Shown here: piece after piece, positions 43,701-51,974 of the stretch
Numbering within the stretch: the stretch's first letter is position 1
How the letters are laid out: the number at the start of each line of letters is the position of its first letter
Assembly: GCF_016735585.2 (NCBI RefSeq)
Contig: NZ_JAERSE020000006.1
Location: 186,001 to 250,000, forward strand
DNA from: Chryseobacterium tagetis
GTDB taxonomy: Bacteria; Bacteroidota; Bacteroidia; Flavobacteriales; Weeksellaceae
Reading direction: 5' to 3'
Length of the DNA: 64,000 bases
Made by a program: the position numbers and the translations under genes
The notes under the pieces: generated by a model
Databases searched by the model: none
What the model saw: only the letters and a program-made list of their open reading frames with translations
What the model was told of the DNA's origin: nothing

Positions 43701-44980
43701 TTGCTGATAATGAGTCTAGAACTCCATTAATGGTAGCTAACGTACCTTACGGTTCAATATTATCTGTAAAACCAGGTGATAAAGTGAAGAAAGGAGATAC
43801 AATCTGTAAGTGGGATGCGTATAACGCGGTAATCATTGCAGAAACTTCTGGTAAAGTAGAATATGAGGATATCATCCAGGGTATTTCATTCCAGTTGGAA
43901 ATTGACGAAGCTACAGGTTTCGAAGAGAAAGTAATCTCTGAATCTAGAAATAAGAAAGCGGTACCTACATTAAAAGTGGTAGATTCTAAAGGAGTTGAAC
44001 AAAAAGGGTACAACTTACCGGTAGGAGCCCACTTAATGGTTAACGATGGTGAAAAAATTAAGGCTGGTAAAGTCCTAATCAAGATCCCAAGAAAATCTGC
44101 AAAAGCAGGGGATATCACCGGAGGTCTTCCGAGAGTTACTGAATTGTTCGAAGCAAGAAACCCTTCAAACCCGGCGGTTGTTACAGAAATCGATGGGGTA
44201 GTTTCTTACGGAAAAATTAAGAGAGGTAACAGAGAACTTATCGTTGAGGCTAAAACTGGAGAGAGAAAAATTTATTTAGTTAAATTATCAAACCAGATTC
44301 TAGTACAGGAGAATGACTTCGTGAGAGCTGGTTCGCCACTTTCTGACGGTTCAATCACTCCGGACGATATCTTAAGAATTAAAGGTCCAACTGCGGTTCA
44401 GGAATATTTAGTAAACGAAATTCAGGAAGTTTACCGTCTACAGGGGGTAAAAATCGACGACAAGCACTTCGAAATTATCGTAAGACAGATGATGACGAAA
44501 GTATCTATCGTTGATGGAGGTGATACTCAATTCCTTGAAGGAGCTCTTGAACATAAGTATGACTTCTTAGAAGAAAACAACAGAGTATTCGGTCTTAAAG
44601 TAGTAGTAGATGCTGGTGATTCAAAATCATTCCAACCAGGTCAGATGATTACGGCAAGAGAATTAAGAGATGAAAATTCTAAATTGAAGCGTGAAGATCA
44701 GGCTTTAGTGGAAGTAAGAGAAGCTTTACCGGCTACAGCAACGCCTGTACTTCAAGGTATTACAAGAGCAGCTCTTCAAACTAAATCATTCATGTCTGCT
44801 GCATCATTCCAGGAAACAACTAAAGTACTAAATGAAGCTGCAGTTGCTGGTAAAGTAGATGATCTGAACGGTCTTAAAGAAAATGTAATTGTAGGACACA
44901 GAATTCCTGCAGGTACAGGTCTTAAAGAATACCAAAATGTAATTGTAGGTTCTAGAAAAGAATTCGAAGACCTTAACTAA
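40715..44980 (+). CDS. rpoC: RNA polymerase beta' subunit
   Basis: Catalytic subunit of 1421 residues. The N-terminal zinc finger [20 protein letters not shown], the RPEWMI...[23 protein letters not shown] region and the active-site motif [12 protein letters not shown] with three magnesium-binding aspartates are visible, as well as the second zinc site ([24 protein letters not shown]). The sequence is complete. A dyad of TTTGAGGTTT and AACCTCAAA follows the stop (45000-45041) but lacks a T-tract, so readthrough into the DUF3467 gene is likely. Confidence 0.98.
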   Translation: [1421 protein letters not shown]

Positions 44981-45066
44981 AATTAATGATTTGGAATTTG
45001 AGGTTTGAAATTATTTTTATATTTTCACAACCTCAAATTTCGAATTTAAAAAAATAATTTATAACA

Positions 45067-45372
45067 ATGGACAACAATCAAAATCCACAAGACGGAAACA
45101 TCAACATCGAATTAAACGAAATGGTAGCAGCAGGGATCTATGCTAATTTAGCTTTGGTAAACCACTCTCCATCTGAATTCGTTGTAGATTTCATCCAATT
45201 AATGCCGGGGGTACAACAAGCGAAAGTAAGATCAAGAGTTATTCTTGCTCCTCTTCACGCAAAAAGAGTATTATCTGCTCTTCAACAAAACATCGCTAAC
45301 TACGAACAACAATTTGGAGAAATCAAAGAAGTTGAGCCTTTCGTATTAGGTGCTAACAACGTACAAGCTTAA
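45067..45372 (+). CDS. DUF3467 protein downstream of rpoC
   Basis: A 101-residue protein with the DUF3467 pattern: NIELNEMVAAGIYANLALVNHSPSEFVVDFIQLMPG, then KVRSRVILAPLHAKRVLSALQQNI. Family members are about 100 residues and regularly follow rpoC in Bacteroidetes, which suggests a role linked to transcription, though none is established to my knowledge. No membrane segment. The codon choice is as biased as in the ribosomal genes, so it is probably well expressed. Strong terminator behind. Confidence 0.9.
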   Translation: MDNNQNPQDGNINIELNEMVAAGIYANLALVNHSPSEFVVDFIQLMPGVQQAKVRSRVILAPLHAKRVLSALQQNIANYEQQFGEIKEVEPFVLGANNVQA

Positions 45373-45394
45373 GATTTTTCTTAACATACATAAG

Positions 45395-45428
45395 AATGCC
45401 TCAATTTGTATTGGGGCATTTTTTTTAT
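45395..45428 (+). terminator. Terminator of the rpoBC-DUF3467 unit
   Basis: AATGCCTCAA (45395-45404) and TTGGGGCATT (45411-45420), 10-bp stem with one G-T pair, followed by eight Ts. Confidence 0.88.
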
Positions 45429-45573
45429 GCTCGAAACTTAAAAAATTCTTTCATATCAGTTTTCATTATACATTCAAAACACGATTCATTATTAAATATC
45501 TTTAATAGATAAAAATATATTCCTGTGAATTATTCAATTTTATATCTTTGTTCTTAGATATGATTTAATAGAT

Positions 45574-46224
45574 ATGATAAATAACCAGTTTATTCTTAAT
45601 AAATTCGGGTTTCTTGGTAGTGATTTTTCAACTGAGCTTCAAAAACATGCATTGATTACCGATATAAAAGCAAAAACGGAAATCATTACAGAAGGGCAGA
45701 AGGTAAGATATGTCCCGTTCCTGATCAAGGGTTCCATTAAAGTATACTCCTTAAATGATGGAAGAGAGCTTATCTATTATTACGTAAGACCTAATGATAG
45801 TTGCTTAATGACCTTTTCATCCATTTTTGGAGATTATGTAAGTAAAATCTATGCGCTTGCTGAAGAAGATTCTGAAGTAATGCTGATTCCCGTTGGAGTA
45901 TTGCATGACTGGCTGATCAGATTTCCGGAGATCAATAAGCTTTTTTATCATGAATACGATAGAAGGTTCACAGATGTAATGAATATGGTAAACGATGCCG
46001 TTTTTCACAGGCTTGATAAAAGAGTTTTGAATTATATCAGACAACAGATTTTAGTAACGGGAAACAATCCTATAAAGCTTACCCACAGAGAAATTGCCAG
46101 CAATTTGGGAACTTCCAGAGAAGTTGTAAGCCGTGTCTTGAAAAAAGTTGAAAATGAAGGCGAGATCATTCAGACAAAAGAAGGTATAAAAGTGCCTGTG
46201 AATGAAAATGTTAGAAACCTCTAA
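45574..46224 (+). CDS. Crp/Fnr family regulator of the adjacent redox operon
   Basis: A 216-residue regulator with an N-terminal cyclic-nucleotide-type beta roll (about 25-120) and a C-terminal winged helix (about 150-212) containing LTHREIASNLGTSREVVSRVLKKVE, the typical recognition helix. No Fnr-type cysteine cluster is present at the N-terminus, so it does not bind a [4Fe-4S] cluster in the classical way. A TATCTTTG box at 45543-45550 drives it. A GTGA-N6-TCAC dyad lies between it and the next operon, making that operon the probable target. Ligand unknown. Confidence 0.9.
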   Translation: MINNQFILNKFGFLGSDFSTELQKHALITDIKAKTEIITEGQKVRYVPFLIKGSIKVYSLNDGRELIYYYVRPNDSCLMTFSSIFGDYVSKIYALAEEDSEVMLIPVGVLHDWLIRFPEINKLFYHEYDRRFTDVMNMVNDAVFHRLDKRVLNYIRQQILVTGNNPIKLTHREIASNLGTSREVVSRVLKKVENEGEIIQTKEGIKVPVNENVRNL

Positions 46225-46275
46225 TAAATGTTATTTAATTATTTTAACAATTTGATTGATAAAAACAATTTTGTC

Positions 46276-46321
46276 GGTGACTTTTATCACCTGCTTTTGA
46301 AACTATAAGTCTATAAGTTTG
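46276..46321 (+). promoter_or_regulatory. Crp-type operator and promoter of the redox operon
   Basis: GGTGACTTTTATCACC (46276-46291) has GGTGA and TCACC half-sites separated by six bases, the Crp/Fnr geometry. TAAGTTTG at 46314-46321 is a -7 box. The dyad centre would lie about 44 bases before the transcription start, a typical activator position. Confidence 0.6.
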
Positions 46322-46350
46322 TCATACTAATATTATAATAAAGTAAATGT

Positions 46351-47193
46351 ATGACAAAAACTCTCTTCTTTTTGTCAATGTTGGCTTCAAGTCTCGCTTT
46401 TGCGCAAGAAGACTTGTTGAAGGATATTGATACTATTAAAACAAACACCGAAATTTCACAGCCTGCATTTAAGGCATTACAGATTGTCACGGGACAATCT
46501 ACAAAGCTTCCTGCAAAGAACGAATGGTATATCGTAGTTGCGCATCGATTCGGGGATGTAAGCAAAGGATTCAAAGATTTTTTTGGGTTGGATGATGCAT
46601 CTACTAAATTGGGCGTAATTTATGGCGTTACTGACGGCCTTTCATTAAACCTTTCCAGAGAAACCAATCAGAAAACCTTTGAAGGCGGTGCAAAATATAA
46701 ACTGCTAAAGCAAAGCGAAAGTTTTCCGGTTGATATCGTAGGATATAATGTATTGGCTGTAAATACAGATCTCAGTAAAGATAATTATCCTGATCTTCAG
46801 TTTGGAGATAGACTTTCTTATCTTACTCAAGCGCTTATTTCACGAAGATTTAATGATAAACTTTCTTTGCAGCTTACTCCATCCTATGTTCACAAAAACC
46901 TTTATGAGCCGAGTATTGAGAATAAAGATCAATTTCTTACAGGATTAGGAGGCCGTTATAAAGTTTCAAAAAGAATCTCTATTAATGCGGAATACTTTGT
47001 GAATTTTGATAATCACAGTTTTTATAAAAATCCCCTGTCTTTAGGGATGGATATAGAAACCGGGGGACACGTGTTCCAGCTTTTATTTACGAATTCCCAG
47101 CTCAATTCTGATATCGGATATCTCACCAATGCAACAGGAAATTGGGGAAAAGGACATATTTTCTTTGGGTTTAATCTTTATAGAGTTTTTTAA
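46351..47193 (+). CDS. DUF5777-type outer membrane beta-barrel protein
   Basis: A 280-residue protein with a signal peptide (1-18, LASSLAFAQ) and many alternating strands ending in an aromatic residue (GHIFFGFNLYRVF), as expected for an outer membrane barrel. The segments NEWYIVVAHRFGDVSKG and FGLDDASTKLGVIYGVTDGLSLNLSRETNQKTFEGGAKYKLL are recalled from the DUF5777 family. It is the first gene of a five-gene operon with a cytochrome-like protein and YceI. Transport or anchoring of a redox component is a guess from context. Confidence 0.8.
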   Translation: MTKTLFFLSMLASSLAFAQEDLLKDIDTIKTNTEISQPAFKALQIVTGQSTKLPAKNEWYIVVAHRFGDVSKGFKDFFGLDDASTKLGVIYGVTDGLSLNLSRETNQKTFEGGAKYKLLKQSESFPVDIVGYNVLAVNTDLSKDNYPDLQFGDRLSYLTQALISRRFNDKLSLQLTPSYVHKNLYEPSIENKDQFLTGLGGRYKVSKRISINAEYFVNFDNHSFYKNPLSLGMDIETGGHVFQLLFTNSQLNSDIGYLTNATGNWGKGHIFFGFNLYRVF

Positions 47194-47194
47194 T

Positions 47195-47545
47195 ATGAAA
47201 AAAATAATCTACTTATTTTCATTGGCAGCTATTCTTACTGCCTGTGAAAGCTCAACCTATGAAGAAATCTCAGGATCAGCTCCCATTGCAGACCAGGTAA
47301 CGTACAATAAAGATGTAAAACCTCTTATAGATGCTAACTGTATTGTCTGCCATTCAGCAGGAGGCGCGGCTTCATTTCAGCCCTGGACGAGCTATAATCA
47401 GGTGAAAAATCATATTGATAATATTCTGGACAGAATACAGAGACCTGTTGGAGATCCTCAGAAAATGCCTCAGGGAGGCGCGTTGTCACCCTCACAGATC
47501 AATATTTTCATTAAATGGAAATCTGACGGACTTATTGAAAACTAA
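47195..47545 (+). CDS. Small c-type cytochrome-like lipoprotein
   Basis: A 116-residue lipoprotein. The ATG at 47195 gives the signal MKKIIYLFSLAAILTAC with lipid-modified Cys17. A single haem site CIVCH (Cys49, Cys52, His53) and a Met in KMPQGG (Met91) as likely distal ligand identify a monohaem cytochrome c fold of the type seen in planctomycete/Bacteroidetes cytochromes. It lies one base after the barrel gene and 12 bases before yceI. An electron carrier at the periplasmic side of the outer membrane is likely; its redox partners are unknown. Confidence 0.85.
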   Translation: MKKIIYLFSLAAILTACESSTYEEISGSAPIADQVTYNKDVKPLIDANCIVCHSAGGAASFQPWTSYNQVKNHIDNILDRIQRPVGDPQKMPQGGALSPSQINIFIKWKSDGLIEN

Positions 47546-47557
47546 AAAGAATTCTCT

Positions 47558-48103
47558 ATGAAAAAATTAATTATACTAACCGTTTCGTTACTATTTGCAA
47601 CCCTTGTTTCAGCTCAGAAATATAGCTCAAAAACAGGAAAAGTAACCTTTGAAGCTTCAGTCCCTTTATTTGAGGACGTTTTTGCTCAGGATGATAATAA
47701 TATTGTGGTGTTGAATGCAGACACAGGAGATATGGCTTCCGTTTCTGCGGTTAAAAACTTTCATTTCAAAGTCAAACTTATGGAGGAACATTTTAATGAA
47801 AGCTATGCCGAAACAGCAAAATATCCAAAAACAACTTTTACAGGAAAGATTTTGAATTTTGATAAAACCAAGCTTACTGCCAATCCGCAAAAATATACCT
47901 TACAGGGAACTTTAAACTTTCATGGTGTGGATAAAGCGTATACGTCAAATGCAACAATTTATGCTAAAGACGGTAAAATTTATATATCGGGAGGTTTTAT
48001 AGCGAAATCGGCCGACCATAAAGTAACTATTCCTAAAATGGTTACTAAAAAGGTAGCTGAAAATGTAAATGTTCAATACGATTATACCTTATCAAAACAA
48101 TGA
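47558..48103 (+). CDS. YceI-family periplasmic lipid-binding protein
   Basis: A 181-residue exported protein (signal peptide 1-19, LFATLVSAQ) of the YceI family, which form lipocalin-like barrels that bind isoprenoid quinones or similar amphiphiles. YSSKTGKVTFEASVPLFEDVFAQDDN, HFNESYAETAKYPKTTFTGKI and TLQGTLNFHGVDKAYTSNATI are the family pattern. It overlaps the next gene by four bases. Next to a cytochrome it suggests handling of a quinone-like substrate, an inference from context. Confidence 0.88.
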   Translation: MKKLIILTVSLLFATLVSAQKYSSKTGKVTFEASVPLFEDVFAQDDNNIVVLNADTGDMASVSAVKNFHFKVKLMEEHFNESYAETAKYPKTTFTGKILNFDKTKLTANPQKYTLQGTLNFHGVDKAYTSNATIYAKDGKIYISGGFIAKSADHKVTIPKMVTKKVAENVNVQYDYTLSKQ

Positions 48104-48627
48104 AGAACCTGATTCTCATAATAGGTACTTTTCTGAGCTTTACCTTGATGTCTGCTCAGGAAAAAGCAAAATCGATTTTTGATATTGCCAGAAGTGGAAC
48201 TGTTACTGAAGTACAAAACCTCATGAAGCAGAATCCGGATGTTATTAATCAAACCAATGAACACGGTTTTTCACCTCTTATTTTAGCATGTTACAGAGGA
48301 AACACAGAAGTGGCTAAATTTTTGATTGATAATGTAAAGAACGTTAATTATAAGAGTCAGGAAGGCACCGCTTTAGCCGGACTTTCTGTGAAATATAATA
48401 AAGATTTGGTAGAGCGTTTATTACAAAAAAACGCTGATCCCAATATCGCGGATGCTACAGGAGCTACTCCTTTATTCTGGGCAGTGAAATTTGGTAATAA
48501 AGAACTTATACAATTGTTATTACAACACAAAGCCGACAAATCAATCAAAGATTCTCAGGGAATGACCCCGTTCGAATATGCCCTTCAGACTAACAACAAA
48601 GATATCATCACCCTCTTAAAAAATTAA
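48100..48627 (+). CDS. Secreted ankyrin-repeat protein
   Basis: A 175-residue exported protein (signal peptide about 1-19, LSFTLMSAQ) made of about four ankyrin repeats, e.g. NEHGFSPLILACYRGNTEVAKFL, GTALAGLSVKYNKDLVERLLQKNADPN and GATPLFWAVKFGNKELIQLLLQ. It is translationally coupled to yceI by an ATGA overlap. Periplasmic ankyrin proteins often accompany catalase or other redox enzymes and may shield or bind partners; the exact role is unknown. Confidence 0.88.
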   Translation: MKNLILIIGTFLSFTLMSAQEKAKSIFDIARSGTVTEVQNLMKQNPDVINQTNEHGFSPLILACYRGNTEVAKFLIDNVKNVNYKSQEGTALAGLSVKYNKDLVERLLQKNADPNIADATGATPLFWAVKFGNKELIQLLLQHKADKSIKDSQGMTPFEYALQTNNKDIITLLKN

Positions 48628-48631
48628 AAAA

Positions 48632-49378
48632 ATGAAAAAAACTTTACTAATATTGGGAACGCTTCTGGCAAATTTTGCCTGGGCTCAGTTTACAACAGGA
48701 ACGGTCTCTTTGCCTACAACAGGAATGACTGTAAAAATAGATACGACACCTACTACGGTAACTTTAACCGTAACAGGTGACAGTAATTCGATGCTTGGAA
48801 TTGGTTTCGGATCCAGTGGAATGGCAAATGGTGCAGACGGATTTATTTATAATTCTTCAGGAAATACCGATTATACTTTTGGAGGAATAGGAATTACCCC
48901 GACTGCAGATGCATCACAAGACTGGACGGTGAGTAGTAATACAGTATCCGGAAGTACAAGAACTATCGTTGCCACAAGAACTTTAGCTGGTGGAACCGGT
49001 GATTTTGCTATTTCAAATGCGAATTCAGCGATCAGTATTTTCTATTCAAGAAGAGATGGAAATACAGCTTTAGGATATCATAATGCATTGAGAGACTATG
49101 CAACACTGTCAAGATCTGCAACCCTTGCAACGAGTGATTTGACACTTGAAAGCAGAAACGTAAGTATTTATCCGAATCCTGCTAAAGAAACAGTAAATTT
49201 TGAAAATGCTGATAATATTAAATCAGTTGATATTTACGAAACGACAGGACGAAAAGTGAGATCTGTAAAAGTTGAAGGAGGAAGTATCAGTGTTTCTGAT
49301 TTAAGATCCGGAAGCTATTATTTGGAGATTACACAAAAAGATGGAACAATGTCCTATCAAAAATTGATTAAAGAATAA
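48632..49378 (+). CDS. DOMON-like protein with type IX secretion tail
   Basis: A 248-residue protein secreted by the type IX system. Signal peptide 1-18 (LANFAWAQ). Residues about 20-165 resemble a DOMON domain (a haem- or sugar-binding beta sandwich): LGIGFGSSGMANGADGFIY, then DWTVSSNTVSG and ISIFYSRRDGNTALGYHN. The C-terminal tail (about 175-248) is the Por secretion/sorting domain with SIYPNPAKETVNF, VDIYETTGRKV and GSYYLEI...KLIKE. Last gene of the redox operon, followed by a terminator. Haem binding is inferred from the fold and from the cytochrome nearby. Confidence 0.8.
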   Translation: MKKTLLILGTLLANFAWAQFTTGTVSLPTTGMTVKIDTTPTTVTLTVTGDSNSMLGIGFGSSGMANGADGFIYNSSGNTDYTFGGIGITPTADASQDWTVSSNTVSGSTRTIVATRTLAGGTGDFAISNANSAISIFYSRRDGNTALGYHNALRDYATLSRSATLATSDLTLESRNVSIYPNPAKETVNFENADNIKSVDIYETTGRKVRSVKVEGGSISVSDLRSGSYYLEITQKDGTMSYQKLIKE

Positions 49379-49381
49379 TTG

Positions 49382-49407
49382 AAAAGCCACTGAAAAGTGG
49401 CTTTTTT
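49382..49407 (+). terminator. Terminator of the redox operon
   Basis: AAAAGCCAC (49382-49390) and GTGGCTTTT (49397-49405) with a 6-base loop, followed by further Ts. Confidence 0.88.
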
Positions 49408-49502
49408 GTTTACACTGATTCTAAAAAGTGCTTTTAATGTTTTTTTAACTCAGGAAACTTTTATGTCAAATTTTCCGGAAGTAACTTTGTGAAAAATTTA
49501 TA

Positions 49503-50783
49503 ATGAAGCGAGGATTACAATTTTTACTGTTGGTTTTTTCATTGACAGTTTTTGCCCAGAAAGAAACAGTTGATACGGCACAAGTCGTTATTCCTAACAG
49601 GTACAATAGCGCTGAAGCGCAGACAAAACCTTATGTGATCATGATCTCCACAGACGGTTTTCGATATGATTATGCTAAAAAATACAATGCAGAAAATCTT
49701 CTGAAACTTTCAAATGAAGGAGTTCAGGCTAAAGCAATGATTCCAAGCTATCCAAGTATCACTTTCCCGAATCACTGGACTTTAATTACTGGACTTCACC
49801 CTTCTCATCACGGTTTGATTGATAATTATTTCTATGATTACAAAAGAAAAGAACCGTATGCAATGAGCAATAAGAAGAATGCTGAAGACGGAAGTTGGTA
49901 TGGTGGAACTCCGCTTTGGGGATTAGCTGAAAAGCAGGGGATGGTTTCTGCTTCTTTACAATGGGTAGGTTCTGCGAGTGATGCGGGAGGAAAAAGACCG
50001 ACATATTATTATCCTTATCATGAAAAATTTTCCCCTTCAGCAAAAGTGGATAAAGTGATTGATTGGCTAAAATTACCGATGGATAGAAGACCTCATTTTA
50101 TTTCGTTATACTTTCCTGAAGTTGACGGAAGCGGCCATCACTTTGGTCCCGATACAAAGGAAACAGAAGATGCTGTTCATTTGATCGATAACGCCATTGG
50201 AGAATTGGTTCAGAAAGTAAATGCTTTAGGATTAAAAAATGTAAACTTTATTTTCGTATCAGACCACGGAATGATAAAAGTAAACGGAGGAAATCCGCTG
50301 GAAATTCCTGCGATGCTTTTAGATAAAAATAAATTTGATATTTATAATTCTCAGACTTTGCTGAGAGTTTACGTTAAAAATCCTGATGAGGTTAAAAAAA
50401 CGTACAAAGAATTAAAAGCCAATAAAACGGAAGATTATGAAGTATATCTGGATAAAAAGCTTCCAAAATATCTTCATTTCGGTACAAAAGACGACAAGTA
50501 TAACAGAATAGGACAGATTCTATTAATTCCAAAAGCTCCAAAAATCTTCCTGGAAAAAGGAAAGAAAACTTCCATTGGAAAACATGGCTATAATCCAAGA
50601 ATTGTTCCTGAGATGAAAGCGACTTTCTTCGCTTGGGGACCTGAATTTAAAAACAATCTGGTGATTGATGAATTTGCTAATATCAATGTGTATCCTTTGG
50701 TTGCTGAAATTCTGGGATTAAAAATTGATCAGCCTATTGATGGGAAATTGAAAGTTTTGAAGAAAACGTTAAAAGAAAAATAG
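49503..50783 (+). CDS. Ectonucleotide pyrophosphatase/phosphodiesterase family protein
   Basis: A 426-residue exported alkaline-phosphatase-superfamily enzyme (signal peptide 1-18). Metal ligands and nucleophile of the NPP family are visible: Asp in MISTDGFRYDY, the catalytic Thr in SYPSITFPNHWTLITG, Asp/His in FPEVDGSGHHFGPDT, Asp-His in FVSDHGM and His in GKHGYNPR. These enzymes hydrolyse nucleotide or lipid phosphodiesters in the periplasm. It is monocistronic, followed by a perfect hairpin (50819-50863) and a dispersed repeat. Substrate not deducible. Confidence 0.9.
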   Translation: MKRGLQFLLLVFSLTVFAQKETVDTAQVVIPNRYNSAEAQTKPYVIMISTDGFRYDYAKKYNAENLLKLSNEGVQAKAMIPSYPSITFPNHWTLITGLHPSHHGLIDNYFYDYKRKEPYAMSNKKNAEDGSWYGGTPLWGLAEKQGMVSASLQWVGSASDAGGKRPTYYYPYHEKFSPSAKVDKVIDWLKLPMDRRPHFISLYFPEVDGSGHHFGPDTKETEDAVHLIDNAIGELVQKVNALGLKNVNFIFVSDHGMIKVNGGNPLEIPAMLLDKNKFDIYNSQTLLRVYVKNPDEVKKTYKELKANKTEDYEVYLDKKLPKYLHFGTKDDKYNRIGQILLIPKAPKIFLEKGKKTSIGKHGYNPRIVPEMKATFFAWGPEFKNNLVIDEFANINVYPLVAEILGLKIDQPIDGKLKVLKKTLKEK

Positions 50784-50818
50784 AAATTAAGATTAGAAGC
50801 TTAATTCAATTATTAAAA

Positions 50819-50863
50819 TATCTACAGCTTCGGCGAGCCAAAGGCTCGCCGAAGCTGTAGATA
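50819..50863. repeat. Perfect 21-bp GC-rich hairpin
   Basis: Arms 50819-50839 and 50843-50863 are exact reverse complements around a 3-base AAA loop; the GC-rich core (CGGCGAGCC/GGCTCGCCG) stands out from the AT-rich surroundings. No T-tract follows, so it may be a terminator of another kind, an mRNA stabiliser or a repetitive palindrome. Confidence 0.75.
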
Positions 50864-50897
50864 TAAATAGGGCATTCAAACCGACCTAGGAATCAAA

Positions 50898-51091
50898 AGC
50901 GTTAAGAAAATGAATTGTATGAACGTTAAAAAAATTCTACTATTCGAAGCGCGAGATCAATTTAACTGAATCAAAATACAAATCATGAATTCGCGCAAGT
51001 TTTAGAATTTTTAGTGAATAGAATTTATTTTTAGTATTTTGATTCCAAGTCTTGAACTTTTGTTTCTTTTGATTCAAGTCAAAAGAAAATT
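50898..51091 (-). repeat. Dispersed repeat, inverted copy of 59135-59311
   Basis: Read on the minus strand it contains, in order, CAAAAGTTCAAG, CTAAAAATAAATTCT, CTAAAAATTCTAAA, TCGCGC and GAATTTTTTTAACGTTCA, the same series as at 59.1-59.3 kb on the plus strand. Noncoding. Confidence 0.7.
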
Positions 51092-51974
51092 AAGCATTAA
51101 ACTTACCCGCGAATTCTTTTGCAAACTCCTCCAATTTAATTTTTCCGTCAATTACAGAACCATGTTCAATAAAATCTTTCTGTACAACTCCCGTTCGGAT
51201 TCCTCTTCCCATTTCCGTATACAATTCTGCCATTTCCTGAGGAAGTCCGGCCTGTAACATTCCGTTCAACGATTCTTCGTCTTTGAACTCAATCCATGGA
51301 AGTTCCGGTTTTCCGATGGCACTTCCAAAAACTTTAGCAAAATCAGAAGCGAAGCGAACATCACTTACAATATATTTTACTTTTTTGCCCTCTGAATGAT
51401 TTACTAATTCTTTTGCTGCAGCTTTCGCAATATCTTTCGGATGAACCAATGGAACTTTTGTATCGATAGGATAATTTCCTCCAATAATTCCTGCATTTTT
51501 AATCAACGGAATATCATTGAAGAAATTGATATAGAAATATCCGGCTCTTAAGAAGGTTACTGAAGTATTTTCCAATTCATTGTAGAATTTTTCAATAAAA
51601 TGAAGACCTTTGATCGGTCCGTTTTCAACAGGAGATTCGGCTCCGATGCTGCTTAACATAACCACTTTTTTTATGCCTGTCTGTTTGATCGCTTCAGCAT
51701 AATTTTTTCCTGCATTGATGGTGTTTTCTACAATATTTTCAAATCCCATATTGGGAGGTGTCATCAGAAATGCGGCATCATTTCCTTTAAAAGTTTCAAT
51801 TAAAAAATCTAAATCAGTGATTGAACCAATAGCTGCTTTTGCTCCTAAATTTTCAATTTCATTTTTTTTAGAATCGTTACTGCTGATAATTGTGATATCG
51901 TGCCCTTCAGCAATTAATTGTTCTGCAAGAGGTTTTGCTACATTTCCTAATGAACCTGTGATGATAATTTTCAT
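51090..51974 (-). CDS. NmrA-like NAD(P)-binding protein (atypical SDR)
   Basis: A 294-residue oxidoreductase of the NmrA/SDR-a type. The N-terminal Rossmann motif MKIIITGSLGNVAKPLAEQL has the GxxGxxG-like pattern, followed by TIISSNDSKKNEIENLGA and AAFLMTPPN. No catalytic YxxxK; a YAEAIKQTGIKKVVMLSSIGA segment is typical for the group. The gene is divergent from an HxlR regulator 100 bases away. Such pairs often respond to quinones or electrophiles, so the enzyme may be a quinone oxidoreductase (QorB-like), an inference. Confidence 0.85.
   Translation of the reverse strand: MKIIITGSLGNVAKPLAEQLIAEGHDITIISSNDSKKNEIENLGAKAAIGSITDLDFLIETFKGNDAAFLMTPPNMGFENIVENTINAGKNYAEAIKQTGIKKVVMLSSIGAESPVENGPIKGLHFIEKFYNELENTSVTFLRAGYFYINFFNDIPLIKNAGIIGGNYPIDTKVPLVHPKDIAKAAAKELVNHSEGKKVKYIVSDVRFASDFAKVFGSAIGKPELPWIEFKDEESLNGMLQAGLPQEMAELYTEMGRGIRTGVVQKDFIEHGSVIDGKIKLEEFAKEFAGKFNA

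Noticed and set aside
45574..46224. Oxygen-sensing Fnr
   Set aside because: The N-terminal cysteine cluster needed for a [4Fe-4S] centre is absent.
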